From the NCBI GenBank assembly GCA_045837725.1, contig JBEWZL010000184.1:372001-436000 (forward strand): 64,000 nt of DNA. The letters run 5' to 3'. Both the position numbers and the translations under genes were made by a program. Position 1 is the stretch's first letter, and every line of letters begins with the position of its first letter. The notes beneath the pieces were generated by a model that was not told the origin of the DNA, searched no databases, and worked only from the letters and a program-made list of their open reading frames with translations. This stretch comes from Vermamoeba vermiformis. Taxonomy: Eukaryota > Tubulinea > Echinamoebida. Positions 24,380-36,400 of this stretch are shown in pieces.

Positions 24380-27300
24380 TTATTTAGCTGCCGAAGGAGT
24401 GCTTTCAAACTTTTGAAGCAGCGCTTGAACTCCGGATTCGGTTCGCCCTTGTGTCACGCTAACTGATTCTCTTGTCTGTAATATGCGCATTTGTGGTCTT
24501 TGGGGATTGGAGACCGATTTAGCGGCAAATCGTTGCGGGATGTTGTTTGGATTGGGTCGGACCATCTTTCTCTTCAGCGCTTCGAGTTTTCGAGCAACTT
24601 CTTGGAATGTCGGGCGCTTAGTAGGATCATTATCCCAACACGCTTGTAGCAGCTCGACGTACTCCACAGAAACGTTGTTAGGATCGTTTTCTAAAAATGG
24701 AACGATTAATGATCCGGCCGGGAATTAAATTTTAGTCTTTCAAACGTACCTTGGAGCTTCGGAATTGCAGGTCTCTTTCCTGAGACTACTGCTGCCTCAA
24801 TATCGCTCATGAAATTCATCTAGAATGCAATTGGTGTGAGTGGAAGATCCGAATCGGAATACCAGCATCCACTAATTACCTCGCCGAAATAGTCTTCTCT
24901 GCTCATCATTTCCCATAATATGACACCGAAACTATAGATATCTATTGTTTACCGTGATTAGCAAATTTAACCAAGCTATTTCAGACCGGATTCACATACC
25001 AACTGCTTCATTGTAGTCTTTACGCAACATAATCTCGGGAGCGAGCCAAACAGGGTTCTGGCCAACAAGTTTTTTGCTGTCTAGCTCGCCAGTGAATGTC
25101 AGGGAGCGAGACAAGCCGAAATCTGCTACCTTGCCCTTCACAACTCTGCCATCAATTACAAAGCCTTCCTCATTAGGGTCAGGGAACTATGGATGCATTA
25201 TTAGTTATAGGCTTAAAGGGTCGCTGCCCTAATAATCGTAATTACGGACACAGAATTTCGTTCGAAACACGCAAAAACGAAAGATCACGTCCCAAAAACG
25301 TACCTCGGGGCAAGTTAGCAAAATGTTAGGACTCTTTAAGTCTCGGTGCACGATTGGCGGTACTGTTTGATGTAAGAACTGCATAGCTCTTGCAATATCG
25401 CTCGCGATGTAGATGCGGAATTTCCAGTCGACCACACGCTTGGGATCGTGCAAGTAGTCATATAAACTGCCCTGTAAGATAAAGAACGGCGATTTAGCAC
25501 TTTTAATAGCAAGAAGAGTTCACTTTGACTTACGTGGTTCATAAACTCGAGCACGAGACAGAACGGCTCCATGCAGATGCCTTTCAACACGACCAAGTTC
25601 TCGTTTTGCAAAGAGCTGAATCAAGTTAGTACCCAAAAATATAATTAAATAGAGCTATGCTTACCTCATGAGCCAAGCTTCTCTTCTAAACTCCGAAAAC
25701 ACATTCGCGCCAGAAGATCCGTCCATCGCATCCATTTTAATCTTTTTAATGGCCACTTTTTCTCCTCTCCATACTCCTTCATACACAGTCGCGTAAGCGC
25801 CTTCACCGAGAGTTCGTCCAAGCTCAAGCTCCTTATATACAATTCGTTCTTTGTTGAAGGCACTCATCGTAATGTCGGGCACGAGTGACGCGATGGGAAT
25901 TTGTTTCTCGCCTGAGGGACAAGTAGCGACCTGTGATTGATTCTGTACAAGCTCTTCCAACTCGGCTACATCAAAAGTGCGTTATTAGCATCAAGCATAA
26001 TACAATAATATCGATGTAACTTACAAAATTCAAATAAGTGAGCGGACTTCTCGTCGCCATGTTGCAAGCAATGTGAGCAAGGCACTTTGACCTTGACTTT
26101 CACCATGAGCCAGTCATTGACAAGCGTGTTGATGGCCTCGTCGAGTTCGATCAATTTGACGACTTGTTGAGGTCCTCTGATGAACAGTTTGAGGCGTGAA
26201 GAGTCCGAGTCTACAGTCAAGAAGACACGCACTCCAGGGGACTTGAAAACAATGCCTGATCGCCAGTAGCATTGGGGCTAGCGGTGTTACGTTAGATAAT
26301 GCAATCACAAGGTTAAAGGTCCTTACCTCAAACTGTGACGAGTTCAACAATCGCACCATCAACTTGCTGAACAGACCAACTGGCAAGAATTCGAATTGGT
26401 AATATCTATTTGCACGAGTTAGATATGAATAGTACTGCTGCATTTTCAGGCTAACGCTTACCTTGCAAGTTGAGTTTCAATGCCAACATCATTCCAGTAC
26501 GTGCTGAAGTCGTCTGGTTGCTTGTCGGGAAGCATCCAAGGAATGAGTAATGTACCAGCGGAGCTACAGGTAAAAGTTATGAGTAAGAGATGGCTTACAG
26601 ATATGATGCAGATGAACTTACTCTAATTTGTAGCTAATTTCGAATTTTTCCAAAATCTTCAATAACATCGGGTGCAAGGACTCAGGATACTTAGGAGGTT
26701 TCCACACGTGCACGAAAGCACTAGGTTTCATCTTTCCGTCTTTGGCGTATTGATTTTTCATAGAGACAATCGTCGAGAACACTTGCGTTAGCCACTGACT
26801 GTCGAGAATAACCATTTGATCGAGTCCTGATTTTTGGTCGTTGAAATAGACCTGTAATAAAATATATTAGACTGTTTATAGCGATAAAAAAAAGACTTAC
26901 TATAACACCCATTGAATATAAGAACTGCGTGGCTTGATTGATGTCGTCTTCAGTGGTCAGCTTGCACGCTTCGAGGATCTTCAAGTATGCTTCTCTATTG
27001 ATAATAGGCGGCATTGGGTTGGTGTTTTTCAAAGCGATAATCTTTTCTTCGAGCGTTCCGAAATTAGCGGGAATAGCTTCTTCGGTCATGTGAGGCTGTT
27101 GCATAGTAATTTCGATCAACTTCTTGCGTAGCTTTGAAATGTTAGTGCCGGTAGTGGTGCTGACGTCAATATGATAGACTAAATTCTGGAATCGTTTCTT
27201 GTAGCGGATGCGCTTCAAGATGCTATTGAAGGTATTCTCAACCTCTCTGTATAAGAGTCGTTAATACTAGTACTATAATAGTGTATATTTACGTACTCTT

Positions 27301-29402
27301 TGGTGCATTCGTCGGTTCTGGTACCAACGAGGACGATTGGTGAGTCTCCAGTACGCGCCTTCAAACCTTGAAGCCAGTACTCGATTAAACAGTTCTCTTC
27401 TTCTGGTCTCTTCAAGTTAAACACGATGACGTAAAGAGAACGACGAGATAAGAAGAATTGATGCGTAGCATAATAAACTTCCTGAAAACAATGAACTTGT
27501 TAGTTGGATCGAGAAAAAAGTTTTAGGCAGGATAAAGCATAATGCGAGTATATATTATTAGCTTATAATAATGAAAATTTCTTTTACCTGGCCTGCAAAG
27601 TCCCAAGCTGAAAAATGTAATCGCTCGTTGTTTGGAATAATTTCTTTGTCTTTAACAGACCACTCTGAGATATCGATACCATCTTAATAATATATATTAG
27701 TTATAGAAATATAGTAAAAGTTAACAAGTAGTAATACCAGTTGCTTGAGGCTTGCCGCTCATCATTTCGGGAGTAGATCCGGAGTTAGCCATAGAGGACG
27801 AAGAAGAAGATTGATTGCTCACAACACTATAGGACATTATTAATGTATGTCATAATATGCGGTTCATTAATCGTTTTAACGTACCCAATAGCGCCTTCCA
27901 AGAACGATCTGGCCGCGTTCTTTTTCTTTTGTTTCAAGGCGCGTAACAGCGATGTTTTACCGACGTCTCCATTGCCAACGAACATCAGCTTCATTCTGTA
28001 TCGTTTCTTAGCTTCACCAGAAAGTTGCAAGTTGCGGAAGTAAGGTAGCGGATCTGACTGAACTTCTTTAGGTAATCTGACCAAGAAGGGATTATCGGAG
28101 ACATCCAACTTCGTCAACTTGACGAGGGAGCCGAGCTTGACAGGGGACTCGGCAATCTTGTTACTTGATACATATAGCTCCTCGAGACCAAGGCACAAAG
28201 AGAGGGATCCAGGCAAAGATTTGATTTCGTTATTTCGGACGCTAAGAACTCTAAGCTTCGCTAGAGTACCTATAGTGCAAATAAGGACCATATTAGCGCA
28301 AAATATAATGTTAATTGTAGCGTTTTAAAGCTTAAAATTAAAAATTAAGAATCAATCGTGGTTATAAAACTCACCAATCTCGTCAGGAAGGGCTTGCAAA
28401 TTGTTATTATCCGCTATTAATGCGCACAGGTTCTCTAATTTCTTGATTTCTGCGGGAAGCGTCGTCAGCTTATTGTTTGAAACATCTATTTTTGTCAGAT
28501 GAGGGAAAAGCAGATGTGGCTTTAGTTCTGAAATTTCGCGATTTTGCAATAGCAACTCGGTAAGCTTTCCTGTTTTGCACTATAATAGATATCGAGTTAA
28601 TACACGTGCAATGTGCTTAAAAAGAAATAAGATTTCATTTTGGTCGTTGCATAAAAATTGCAAATAAATGATCTTTTGCGCTCGAAAAAATGAGTCTTTA
28701 AGTAATTACATCGTCATAGTAATTATTAAGCTAAGAAAAATATCTTTGATAGCCCTGTCAAACTATTATTGGCGCAGATTTTATCTCGCTATTTAATTTT
28801 ATATGAAAAGCTATATAGAGCGTAATTGGAGTATTACTCACGTAATTAAATATTACAGAAGCATAATTTGATTAAAAAAATAAATAAATCAATTTTAGAT
28901 AATTTCAGCTTACCTCCAAGACACGAGAATTTGCTGCCACTAAGTCCATAATAATTTCGAAATTTTCTGCAAGAGATTCATCGGTGAATGCGTCCCATTG
29001 AAGCTCATCCTCTTCCGCATTCTGTTTCAAGTATACGAAGAACGGAGCCTTTTGGTTTTTACCAAAGTTCTCGTATATTTTGAAATCTGTAATGCTGTAA
29101 TTATTTCTTAATGCATCAACTAATTGCTTGATATCCGCGTGGGCGAGCAGATTGCATCGGAGATCCAACGATTTCAAATTCACTGAGCCATCTTCCATTA
29201 ACTCTTTAAGTATGTCCACGCCATCTGAATTGAGATAATTATTTCTAATATTGATTTCTTTGATGCTCTGCTTTGCTTTAGTTGCAACTACTTCCAAAAT
29301 CTCTTTGACCGTTGATCCGCATAAGAAGTTGCCTTCGAGATTAAGAGAGGAATATGAACCATCGATTGCCCCTTTGAGGCTAGCAATGGCTTGGTCGTCC
29401 AT
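24380..29402 (-). CDS. ROCO family protein kinase (LRR-Roc-COR-kinase)
   Basis: One long gene of about 20 short exons. The N-terminus (28918-29402) has ribonuclease-inhibitor-type LRRs (SSLNLEGNFL, IKEINIRNNYL, LKSLDLRCNLL). Exons at 28350-27900 add classic LRRs (LTKIDVSNNKLTTLP, LEELYVSSNKI). The Roc GTPase follows: P-loop GNGDVGKTSLL (about 27950), G3 WDFAGQEVYY (about 27600), G4 VGTRTDE (about 27330, usually THxD or NKxD). COR runs to about 26000 (VILDSQWLTQVF, ISYKLE). The kinase has GEGAYATVYEG, VAIKKIK, HRDLKSPNILL, ADFGLSR, PVWLAPEIML and DIYSFGVILWEM, i.e. a TKL type. The order equals Dictyostelium Roco4 and human LRRK2 core. It ends at 24380 after a Pro/Asn/Gln-rich tail. Key GTPase and kinase residues are intact. 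Confidence 0.93.
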
Positions 29403-29723
29403 TGCGTCGATCCGTTGAGTTCAATTGAAAGTTGACAAAAAAAATAAAATTTCCAACGCAGGTTAAACACTTAAGGAAGATTGAGTATAATATGATTTAT
29501 CAGAATATTATGTTATTAAATTATGATAGGTGCTGGTCTGAATCGTTGTTTGGTTGATTTGGACGATAAACTCCAACAATAACCCCCCACTTCGGATCTG
29601 TACAGCCCAAAGGCTGCTTTTGCATGAACATGTATATTTGAATTAAATGTGGCGGTTCGATGGTGGTCAATGATTTTGCTTCATTGTTGTTTTACCAGGA
29701 CATTAGTTTTTTTGCTTAAATAG

Positions 29724-31012
29724 ATGGCGCACTTCAGGCCAATTTTTCGCGGTTTATTCGCGGTAAATAAGCCTGTCGGGCCTTCAAGTAATCAAGTAGT
29801 GCAGGTATGAGGATTGTTATTGCTGGATCTGTCGATTAAAATATGACCGTTAGAAACTCCGTCGTATTCTTGGCCCTGGAACTCAATGGAAAAAAATGAA
29901 AATTGGCCACGCTGGTACCTTAGGTAGATGCCATTATATTAATAGCATTGGTATAATTTTAAATAATATACTAATTATTTTATATATTTTAATTTTAGAT
30001 CCGCTTGCCTCAGGGGTTCTAGGTAATATTTATGGCTTAAATATAATATCCGTTCATCTAAATACAATATTCAAGCGCGGAACGTTGATTACAGCCAAAA
30101 GATTGTCCCAACACCACTCATAAATTTTATTACAGTCATCGGAGTTGGCCCTTCGTGTAAAGATTTGCACTTTTTACACACAAATGATAAAGCATACATC
30201 GCACGGGGGAAATTTGGATTTGAAACAGACACCCTAGACATGGACAAAGACGCGAAGATTGTCAAAAAAAGCGAGAACAAACCGACGAGTCGGAATCAGA
30301 TCGAAGCTGTTCTGCCTCAATTTTGCGGAAAAATTAAACAAATTCCGCCAGTGTACGTGCACACTACTTTTAAAACTAACGATCCGTCAAATTAGATCTT
30401 AATGGCAGATCCAATTTTGACACGTTTTCTTAGTATTCAAATACTGACCTTTACTTTAAGTTATTCCGCTGTTTGGTCAGAAGGTAAGAGATTGTACCAG
30501 CGAGCACGTAGCGGCGAAGAAGTGAAACCTGAACCACGTGACGTTGAAATTCATAAATTAGAACTGTTGGAGTTTAATCCCGACGAAGGCACTTTCCAAA
30601 TATGTAAGTGAGGATATTCGGCACTCAACATACAATATTTTGCGACAAATTTAATAAGTTTGTCGGCTCCAGAGCCAAACAATTTTAATACGGTTCGGAT
30701 CTGGTTTGTATGAGCATCTTACACCATCTTATTATACAAGATATGCTACCCCATCATATGTTAATGCGGCCATTAATTATAGATGTGCTAAGTGCTAAAG
30801 GAATGTACGTGCGGTCGTTGATTTCCGATATCGCTCGTTCACTGAATTCATGCGCGACAACAATCGAGCTAAAACGAGTACAACAAGGTGATTTTAAGAT
30901 TGACCAGTGTTTGAATGAGTCAGAATGGAATATTGAAAACATTAGGCGAACGATTGAAGAGCAACAAAAGAGTAATCCAAGCGTTATGAAATTAGAGAGC
31001 AACAATACATAG
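29724..31012 (+). CDS. TruB/Pus4 family tRNA pseudouridine-55 synthase
   Basis: This enzyme converts U55 of the tRNA T-loop to pseudouridine. Exon 1 (ATG 29724) reads GLFAVNKPVGPSSNQVVQ; exon 2 adds KLRRILGPGTQWKKMKIGHAG; the next gives GTLDPLASGVL with the catalytic Asp; the next VIGVG and ARGKFGFETDTLD. Later exons give YSAVWSEGKRLYQRARSG and VLSAKGMYVRSLISDIARS. This is the complete motif order of the TruB fold. No PUA domain is seen after the catalytic part, as in Pus4/TRUB1 forms. It ends at TAG 31010-31012. The gene is convergent with the Sec14 gene. Confidence 0.93.
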
Positions 31013-31241
31013 CCATAAATACAACTATTCAAGAACAATAGAGTACAAAGCGGATTATATCCTTTTTAAACCGAAAGCCTTTTCTTTAAGGTCAGGTAGC
31101 GGATAGATCTAGATCCGGTTACGAAACTTGAGTAGTGCAGAATAATCAACTTCCAATGGACTAATAGGTACGTTTATTTATACTACAAAATTGCTAGGTC
31201 ATCTTAGAATACAAAAAAGACTGCAGTCTAAAACTTTGGAT

Positions 31242-32406
31242 CTAATCATCAAACTGCGGTTCAATACCGGCAGGAATCCTATTAAATATATTTAAGATAT
31301 GCTAAAATAATCGCAAGTCGAATATATTTACCAACTAAGATCTTTCTTCCAATCTCGTTTACCGCCGTAATGATGCAGCAATGCTTCAGATCCGAGCAGC
31401 TCTTCAAGTTCTTCAGGTTTCTTAAATTCAATCTATAATGATAGACATGTTAGTATATATTGAAAAATATGCAATATTAACCTTACTCGTTTAATAATCT
31501 TTGACTTGAAAAGCACTTTAGCGAATTGCATAACCATTTTGACTACCCAACCACTATTAATGATGTAAATGTTCGTGATGCGGGTTGGAAACGTATCAGT
31601 AAGCGACGATCTATATTTAAAAATATTAGACTCTTGTTGTACTAAGAGATGAATTGCCGGATGTAACTTACGTCCATTCTCGCATTTTTGAACTCGTGTC
31701 AAAATTGCTGAGACCTGCGCCCTTCCAATCTTGAACGACTGTAATGCCTCTTCGGAATAAAGCAATTCTAAAATAGAAAAAAATAAGAAATTAAATCGGA
31801 CCCAGATCTAATCGTATCGTTAATTACTTCAAATTCAGAAATTTAATCTAATTTTTCGAAAATTAAGCTACTACTTACGGTTCATTTTCCATCATATTAT
31901 CAAATAGATGGTACATGTAAGCCGTCATTTGTTCTTTCGAGTACTTTTTCGGGTACCAAAATGCAACTTGAATGTAGAGCACTAATTGACCGTTCTTATC
32001 TGTATATCGAGGGAAGCAAATATGGCTACCTCCGCCAGCCATTTGTGGGTGCAGATCCGCCGCTGTTGCCGCTCTGCCTTCCAATCCGATCTCTTTGCGT
32101 AATTTCTGAGTTTGAACTTTGTTAGTAAACTACAGCATATAGTGTATTATCCATTTTACGTACTATGAAGCTTTGAATAGTTTGAACAGTGCGATCGACG
32201 TTGTGTTTGCGGCAGATCAAAAAAATTAAGCGTACTCGCTCGGATAACTCGAGTGCCTCAGGGACCTTGTTAATTTCTTCGAGCATCTAATATAAAATGT
32301 TAGGTAATTATTTCAATTAATGTCAAGTTTAACGTACTTGACGCTCCTCGTCAAAGATGTGGTTTGGATCGTGCATTGGAGTCAAAACAAATCGTTCGTC
32401 AGCCAT
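31242..32406 (-). CDS. Sec14-like (CRAL-TRIO) lipid-transfer protein
   Basis: Starts MADERFVLTPMHDPNHIF at 32406. Middle exons give EALELSERVRLIFLICRKH, a CRAL-TRIO core with DKNGQLVLYIQVAFWYPK, and TRITNIYIINSGWVVKMV, the strand and helix that line the lipid pocket in this family. The gate-helix region follows (FAKVLFKSKIIKRI), then LGSEALLHHYGGKRDWKKDL, the typical final strand with paired Gly. The last exon ends IPAGIEPQFDD at TAG 31242. The protein is about 270 residues and likely moves phosphoinositide or another small lipid in the cytosol. N-terminal CRAL-TRIO-N helices are short. Confidence 0.8.
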
Positions 32407-32454
32407 TCTTTTGCCGAAGTAAGTATGTATTGTATATTACTATCGTCAATGAGT

Positions 32455-33060
32455 AATTAATATACAGCAGAATCTTTTTGAAAAAGCACGATGAGACCCT
32501 TGGCTGAAATCTCGCCAACTGGCCGGTGACTTCTGTCCCTTCAGATATTATCTCTTCCAACAGCTTATCCGTGTTGCGAGGTATAATAGGCCTAAATCCA
32601 TACTGAACGGTTATAAATCATTTAAAATGAAACAGCCAAGCCAAAACAGAATCTGATGCGATCTTGGTCTTGGTACCCATTGATATGCTTTCCCACGAGC
32701 CATTGATCATTATTTTTTGTCAAATAGGTCATGGAATTACAGTGCTTCGGGACGAGAGCCGCTGCACCAGATCCGTAGATCGAGAATCTCTTTCTGAAGG
32801 TCCGGCGTGTAGCTTTCTCGATACTTAGAGTGACTATCGCATTAATACCGGTAATTATGCTATAGACTGCAATATTGCCTTTCTTATTGTTCAAGAAGCC
32901 ACAAAAAAAAGAATTCGAACGTTTGCTTGTCACCATTTTCATAGGTGATTTTAACGGAGCCAACGTATATTTGAGGCTACGATTATTGATATTATAATTA
33001 TAGGTGCCTTCTTCTGATCAATAGCACCGTCGATCAATAAGTAGTATGATGGCGTTGTGC
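32455..33060 (-). CDS. unresolved minus-strand coding fragments
   Basis: Three protein-like segments lie head-on to the receptor gene: VGSVKITYENGDKQTFEFFF (about 32900-32970), KYRESYTPDLQKEILDLRIW (about 32760-32840) and QYGFRPIIPRNTDKLLEEII (about 32520-32600), each flanked by AG or GT dinucleotides. They could be exons of one small gene or an upstream part of the Sec14 locus. I could not join them in phase and do not recognise a domain. An overlapping 113-codon frame at 32622-32963 has poor composition and is probably a shadow. Confidence 0.3.
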
Positions 33061-33435
33061 GGTGGAAGACTCAAGATCTGCAAGTTTTGACGCGAATCAA
33101 AAAAAGTGTAATCCGAACTGGTGCTGAGCTAGAACCAAAAGAGCTAAGAGCTGATAAGCAAAGGTATGTTTAATCCATGAGACTATTAATAGCCCGAAAT
33201 TAATCTGGATTAAATCACGTTCGATTAGTAATACCGGAAACTTCCTTCAAATATTTTTTGGTAAACTTTATAAGCTAAATGAACGATTGCTAATGTAGTA
33301 GTGATCATTTTTTTAGTGATTCCGCAATTTTTAATTCCGAATTTTACACGTTGACGCTCCGACAGAGATATTTTTAGCAATTTCATGAAAAGTTTATTTA
33401 TTTAGCCGTGTTCCAATGTCAATACCACAACCACA
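33061..33435. other. upstream region of the receptor kinase gene
   Basis: AT-rich sequence with no open frame of note and no clear TATA box; presumed promoter of the gene starting at 33436. Confidence 0.3.
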
Positions 33436-36400
33436 ATGCGAAGTATTGTCTATTTGGTGTTATTGATATTTATTATTTCTGAGGCTAAAGGATCCACCGG
33501 TATATTTTGCTGCATCCTATTTATTGCTTGATTTTGATTCTAACCTAATTTTTTAGGATTTATCGATGGCGTTTATCCAGATTTGATGGGTGATAATTCT
33601 CCGTTTCGAGGGCGAAACAGTTCATTCACTTTCGCCGATCCGGTTAATGTCCCGGATAATGTGTATAACCTCTATTCGACTGCTGCTCATAGTGATATGG
33701 TTATTCAACAACTTGCAAAAGGTCTTGATGGCATGCCTTCAAATCCAAATATAACTTTATTAGCGAACAGTGGAATCAACAAGCCGACGGATGGTAAACA
33801 AAATTAAATCCAAAAGCTGCAATTCTAATTTAATATTTTAAAGCTAATTTATACACTTCCATCGGAATATCCATGCCCAATAACAACGCCTACATAATTT
33901 CCAGTATTGATACTGGGATAGCGATCTACTTTTGTGGACCTTCAGCTGATCCAAACACGACGCCAATGATTTTACATGACTGGGACTATATTTATTGGAA
34001 CGATACCGTATTAAATACATACGGCACATTTCCAAACGACACAATCAACAACCAGATCGTTTCCCTGGCGAGATCGACCAGCGCAACAGGCAGTGAGGTT
34101 ATTATAGGAGTGCTCTATAATACCGAGAAGTTTATCTTCAGAGCTCTGCTAATGCATGGTAAGTATTCGTAAATTGATTAAACGCATCTAACATTGTTTC
34201 ATCAATTTTCAGTGGATTTCGGTGTCGGCTACACTGGTATGGCAAATGTGTTATTCCCTGCGCCAAATATGGTTATTGCAAGACCTGCATTAGTAGCCTA
34301 TCCAGAAAGAGGAGTTAATACGTACATCTTTGCTTACGCGTATCAAACTGGCGCAGTTAGTTGGAGTTTATTGATCCAGACCATCAACGATACCCTTCAG
34401 CTTACCAACATCACTGAATATGCTTTACCTGCGACAAATAGACCTGTTGATATCGATATGGCATACATTGGTAAAAATAGAACCGATTTATTGCAACTTT
34501 TGATCCAAAAATTGAATTAGAACAAGCTTTTCATTTTTGATCTTCTTTAAAAAAATATTGCAATATTTAATTCATAACTTTGCAAAACTGAATCGTTTCA
34601 TTACTTAAGATTTCGGAACGAATTTTTGATTTATTTTTCCTTTTTAGGAAGTGATACTGCTGCAATCACGTACCAGATCATTAACGCGACTCATGCATCT
34701 GTCCGACAATTGATAATTAATGCTTATGGCCAACAAATTCTATCAGACGACGAACTTGCGGAAGTTGCCGACACATCTGTAACTTATGTTTTCGCCGCCA
34801 ATGTCATACCTGATGGCAAATTAATAACCCTATGGTCGAAAAGCTCGGATACAACAATATTCAATGGCCGTATGGTCGATTTCAATGGTAACACCAATTT
34901 ACCAACGATCGATTTTGTGGTGCCAGCAGCGGATCCAACTCAAGCCATAGCGCGACTGATTGTAGCTCCATTTTCATCGGATTCATTTGCAGTCACTCAA
35001 GCATACGTTAATGCCAACTACGCATCGTTCACGAATTACTACACGATGTCCTTCTGTGCCGACGAATCCGGGAACAAGACTTTGACCGATTGTATCACCA
35101 GCCACTATGGTTGTAGATGCCTATGCAACACAAATAAGGGTTGGCATGATGCTGGCGATGGCACTTGCAAAACAGGTAATGAAAAGAAAACTAAATCTAC
35201 ATCCGGATCTTTTCAAAGGTTTCTTCGCGTCTTTTTCATATGACTAATCAAATTTTATATATAAATAGTCTGCGGCGATAACATAGTAGCCGGCAATGAG
35301 ACGTGTGATAACACTGCCGACCCCAATTGCATCTCATGTACTTGCGCACAAGATCTGGTTTGGAGCACGACACGTAAGTCAAATTGTTATTATACAAACA
35401 TAGTCGTGATATTTTTACCAAAAATTAGCAAGTTTATTCGAAAATTTATGTCACTATGATGATTATATTTCATCGCGGTTAAGTGTCGGATCTCGACCAT
35501 TGCTGCTGTATATCGCGGCCACCTAAAACACTCTATACACGTATTTATACAGATGGCCACACCAGCATTGTATTTTACTATATGCAGCCTTTATTGTGTG
35601 CTTTATTAGGGCGCGAGATTGATCGAGATTCGGCACTTTAGCGTGATTCAAAAGTTGCGAAAAAATGATTGATTATTAAATCACCTTGCTTTATAGAGTT
35701 ACTTTGTGTGTCTCCAAGTGCAGTCACTCCAAGCGCGGATAATCCCACACCTTCTGGAGCACCTTCCGGAGCAGCTACTGGTGCACCCTCCGCAGTACCC
35801 TCTGGAGGATCTGGCTGGAGCTACGACTACATTGCCGCAATTGTCTTATGTCCAGTCGCTGCTGGTGCCGCGATATTTTTGGGCGTTTATTTTGGCAAGA
35901 AACGAAAATCCGGTCAAAAGAAGTCAAAGGACAAGTCAGATGGCGATCAGCAACCGCAAGAACTTTTGAGCGATAAAGAACCCGGCAGCACCACTATTGG
36001 TGATTCTGCATATGGACAGATCGGAATACCTGCCGGTAGTTACGGAGCTATTCCGAAAGTGGAAGAAATTGAAATGCAAAGCGAAGTCGGTGCAAAAAAT
36101 AGCAGCAACAAATCTCAAGCTGATAAATTGAACGTGCCTTATGCCGAGCTGAAATTCATCACTGAGATTGGTGCTGGAGCTTACGGCAAAGTCTTCATTG
36201 GAGGTACGTACTTTTGGCTTGACTTTCCATATTTGGTAATGGCTTTCTGACCAATCATTTGCAGAGTGGCAACGTGTCAAAGTGGCGCTGAAGATTAATA
36301 CTTCCGCGACTGGAGCTGACTTTGAACGAGAGGCCAAGTTGATGGTGTAAGTACTGTTGTTGCACGGGGAATTTTTTTTACTGCGAGAGTGTCAATCTCG

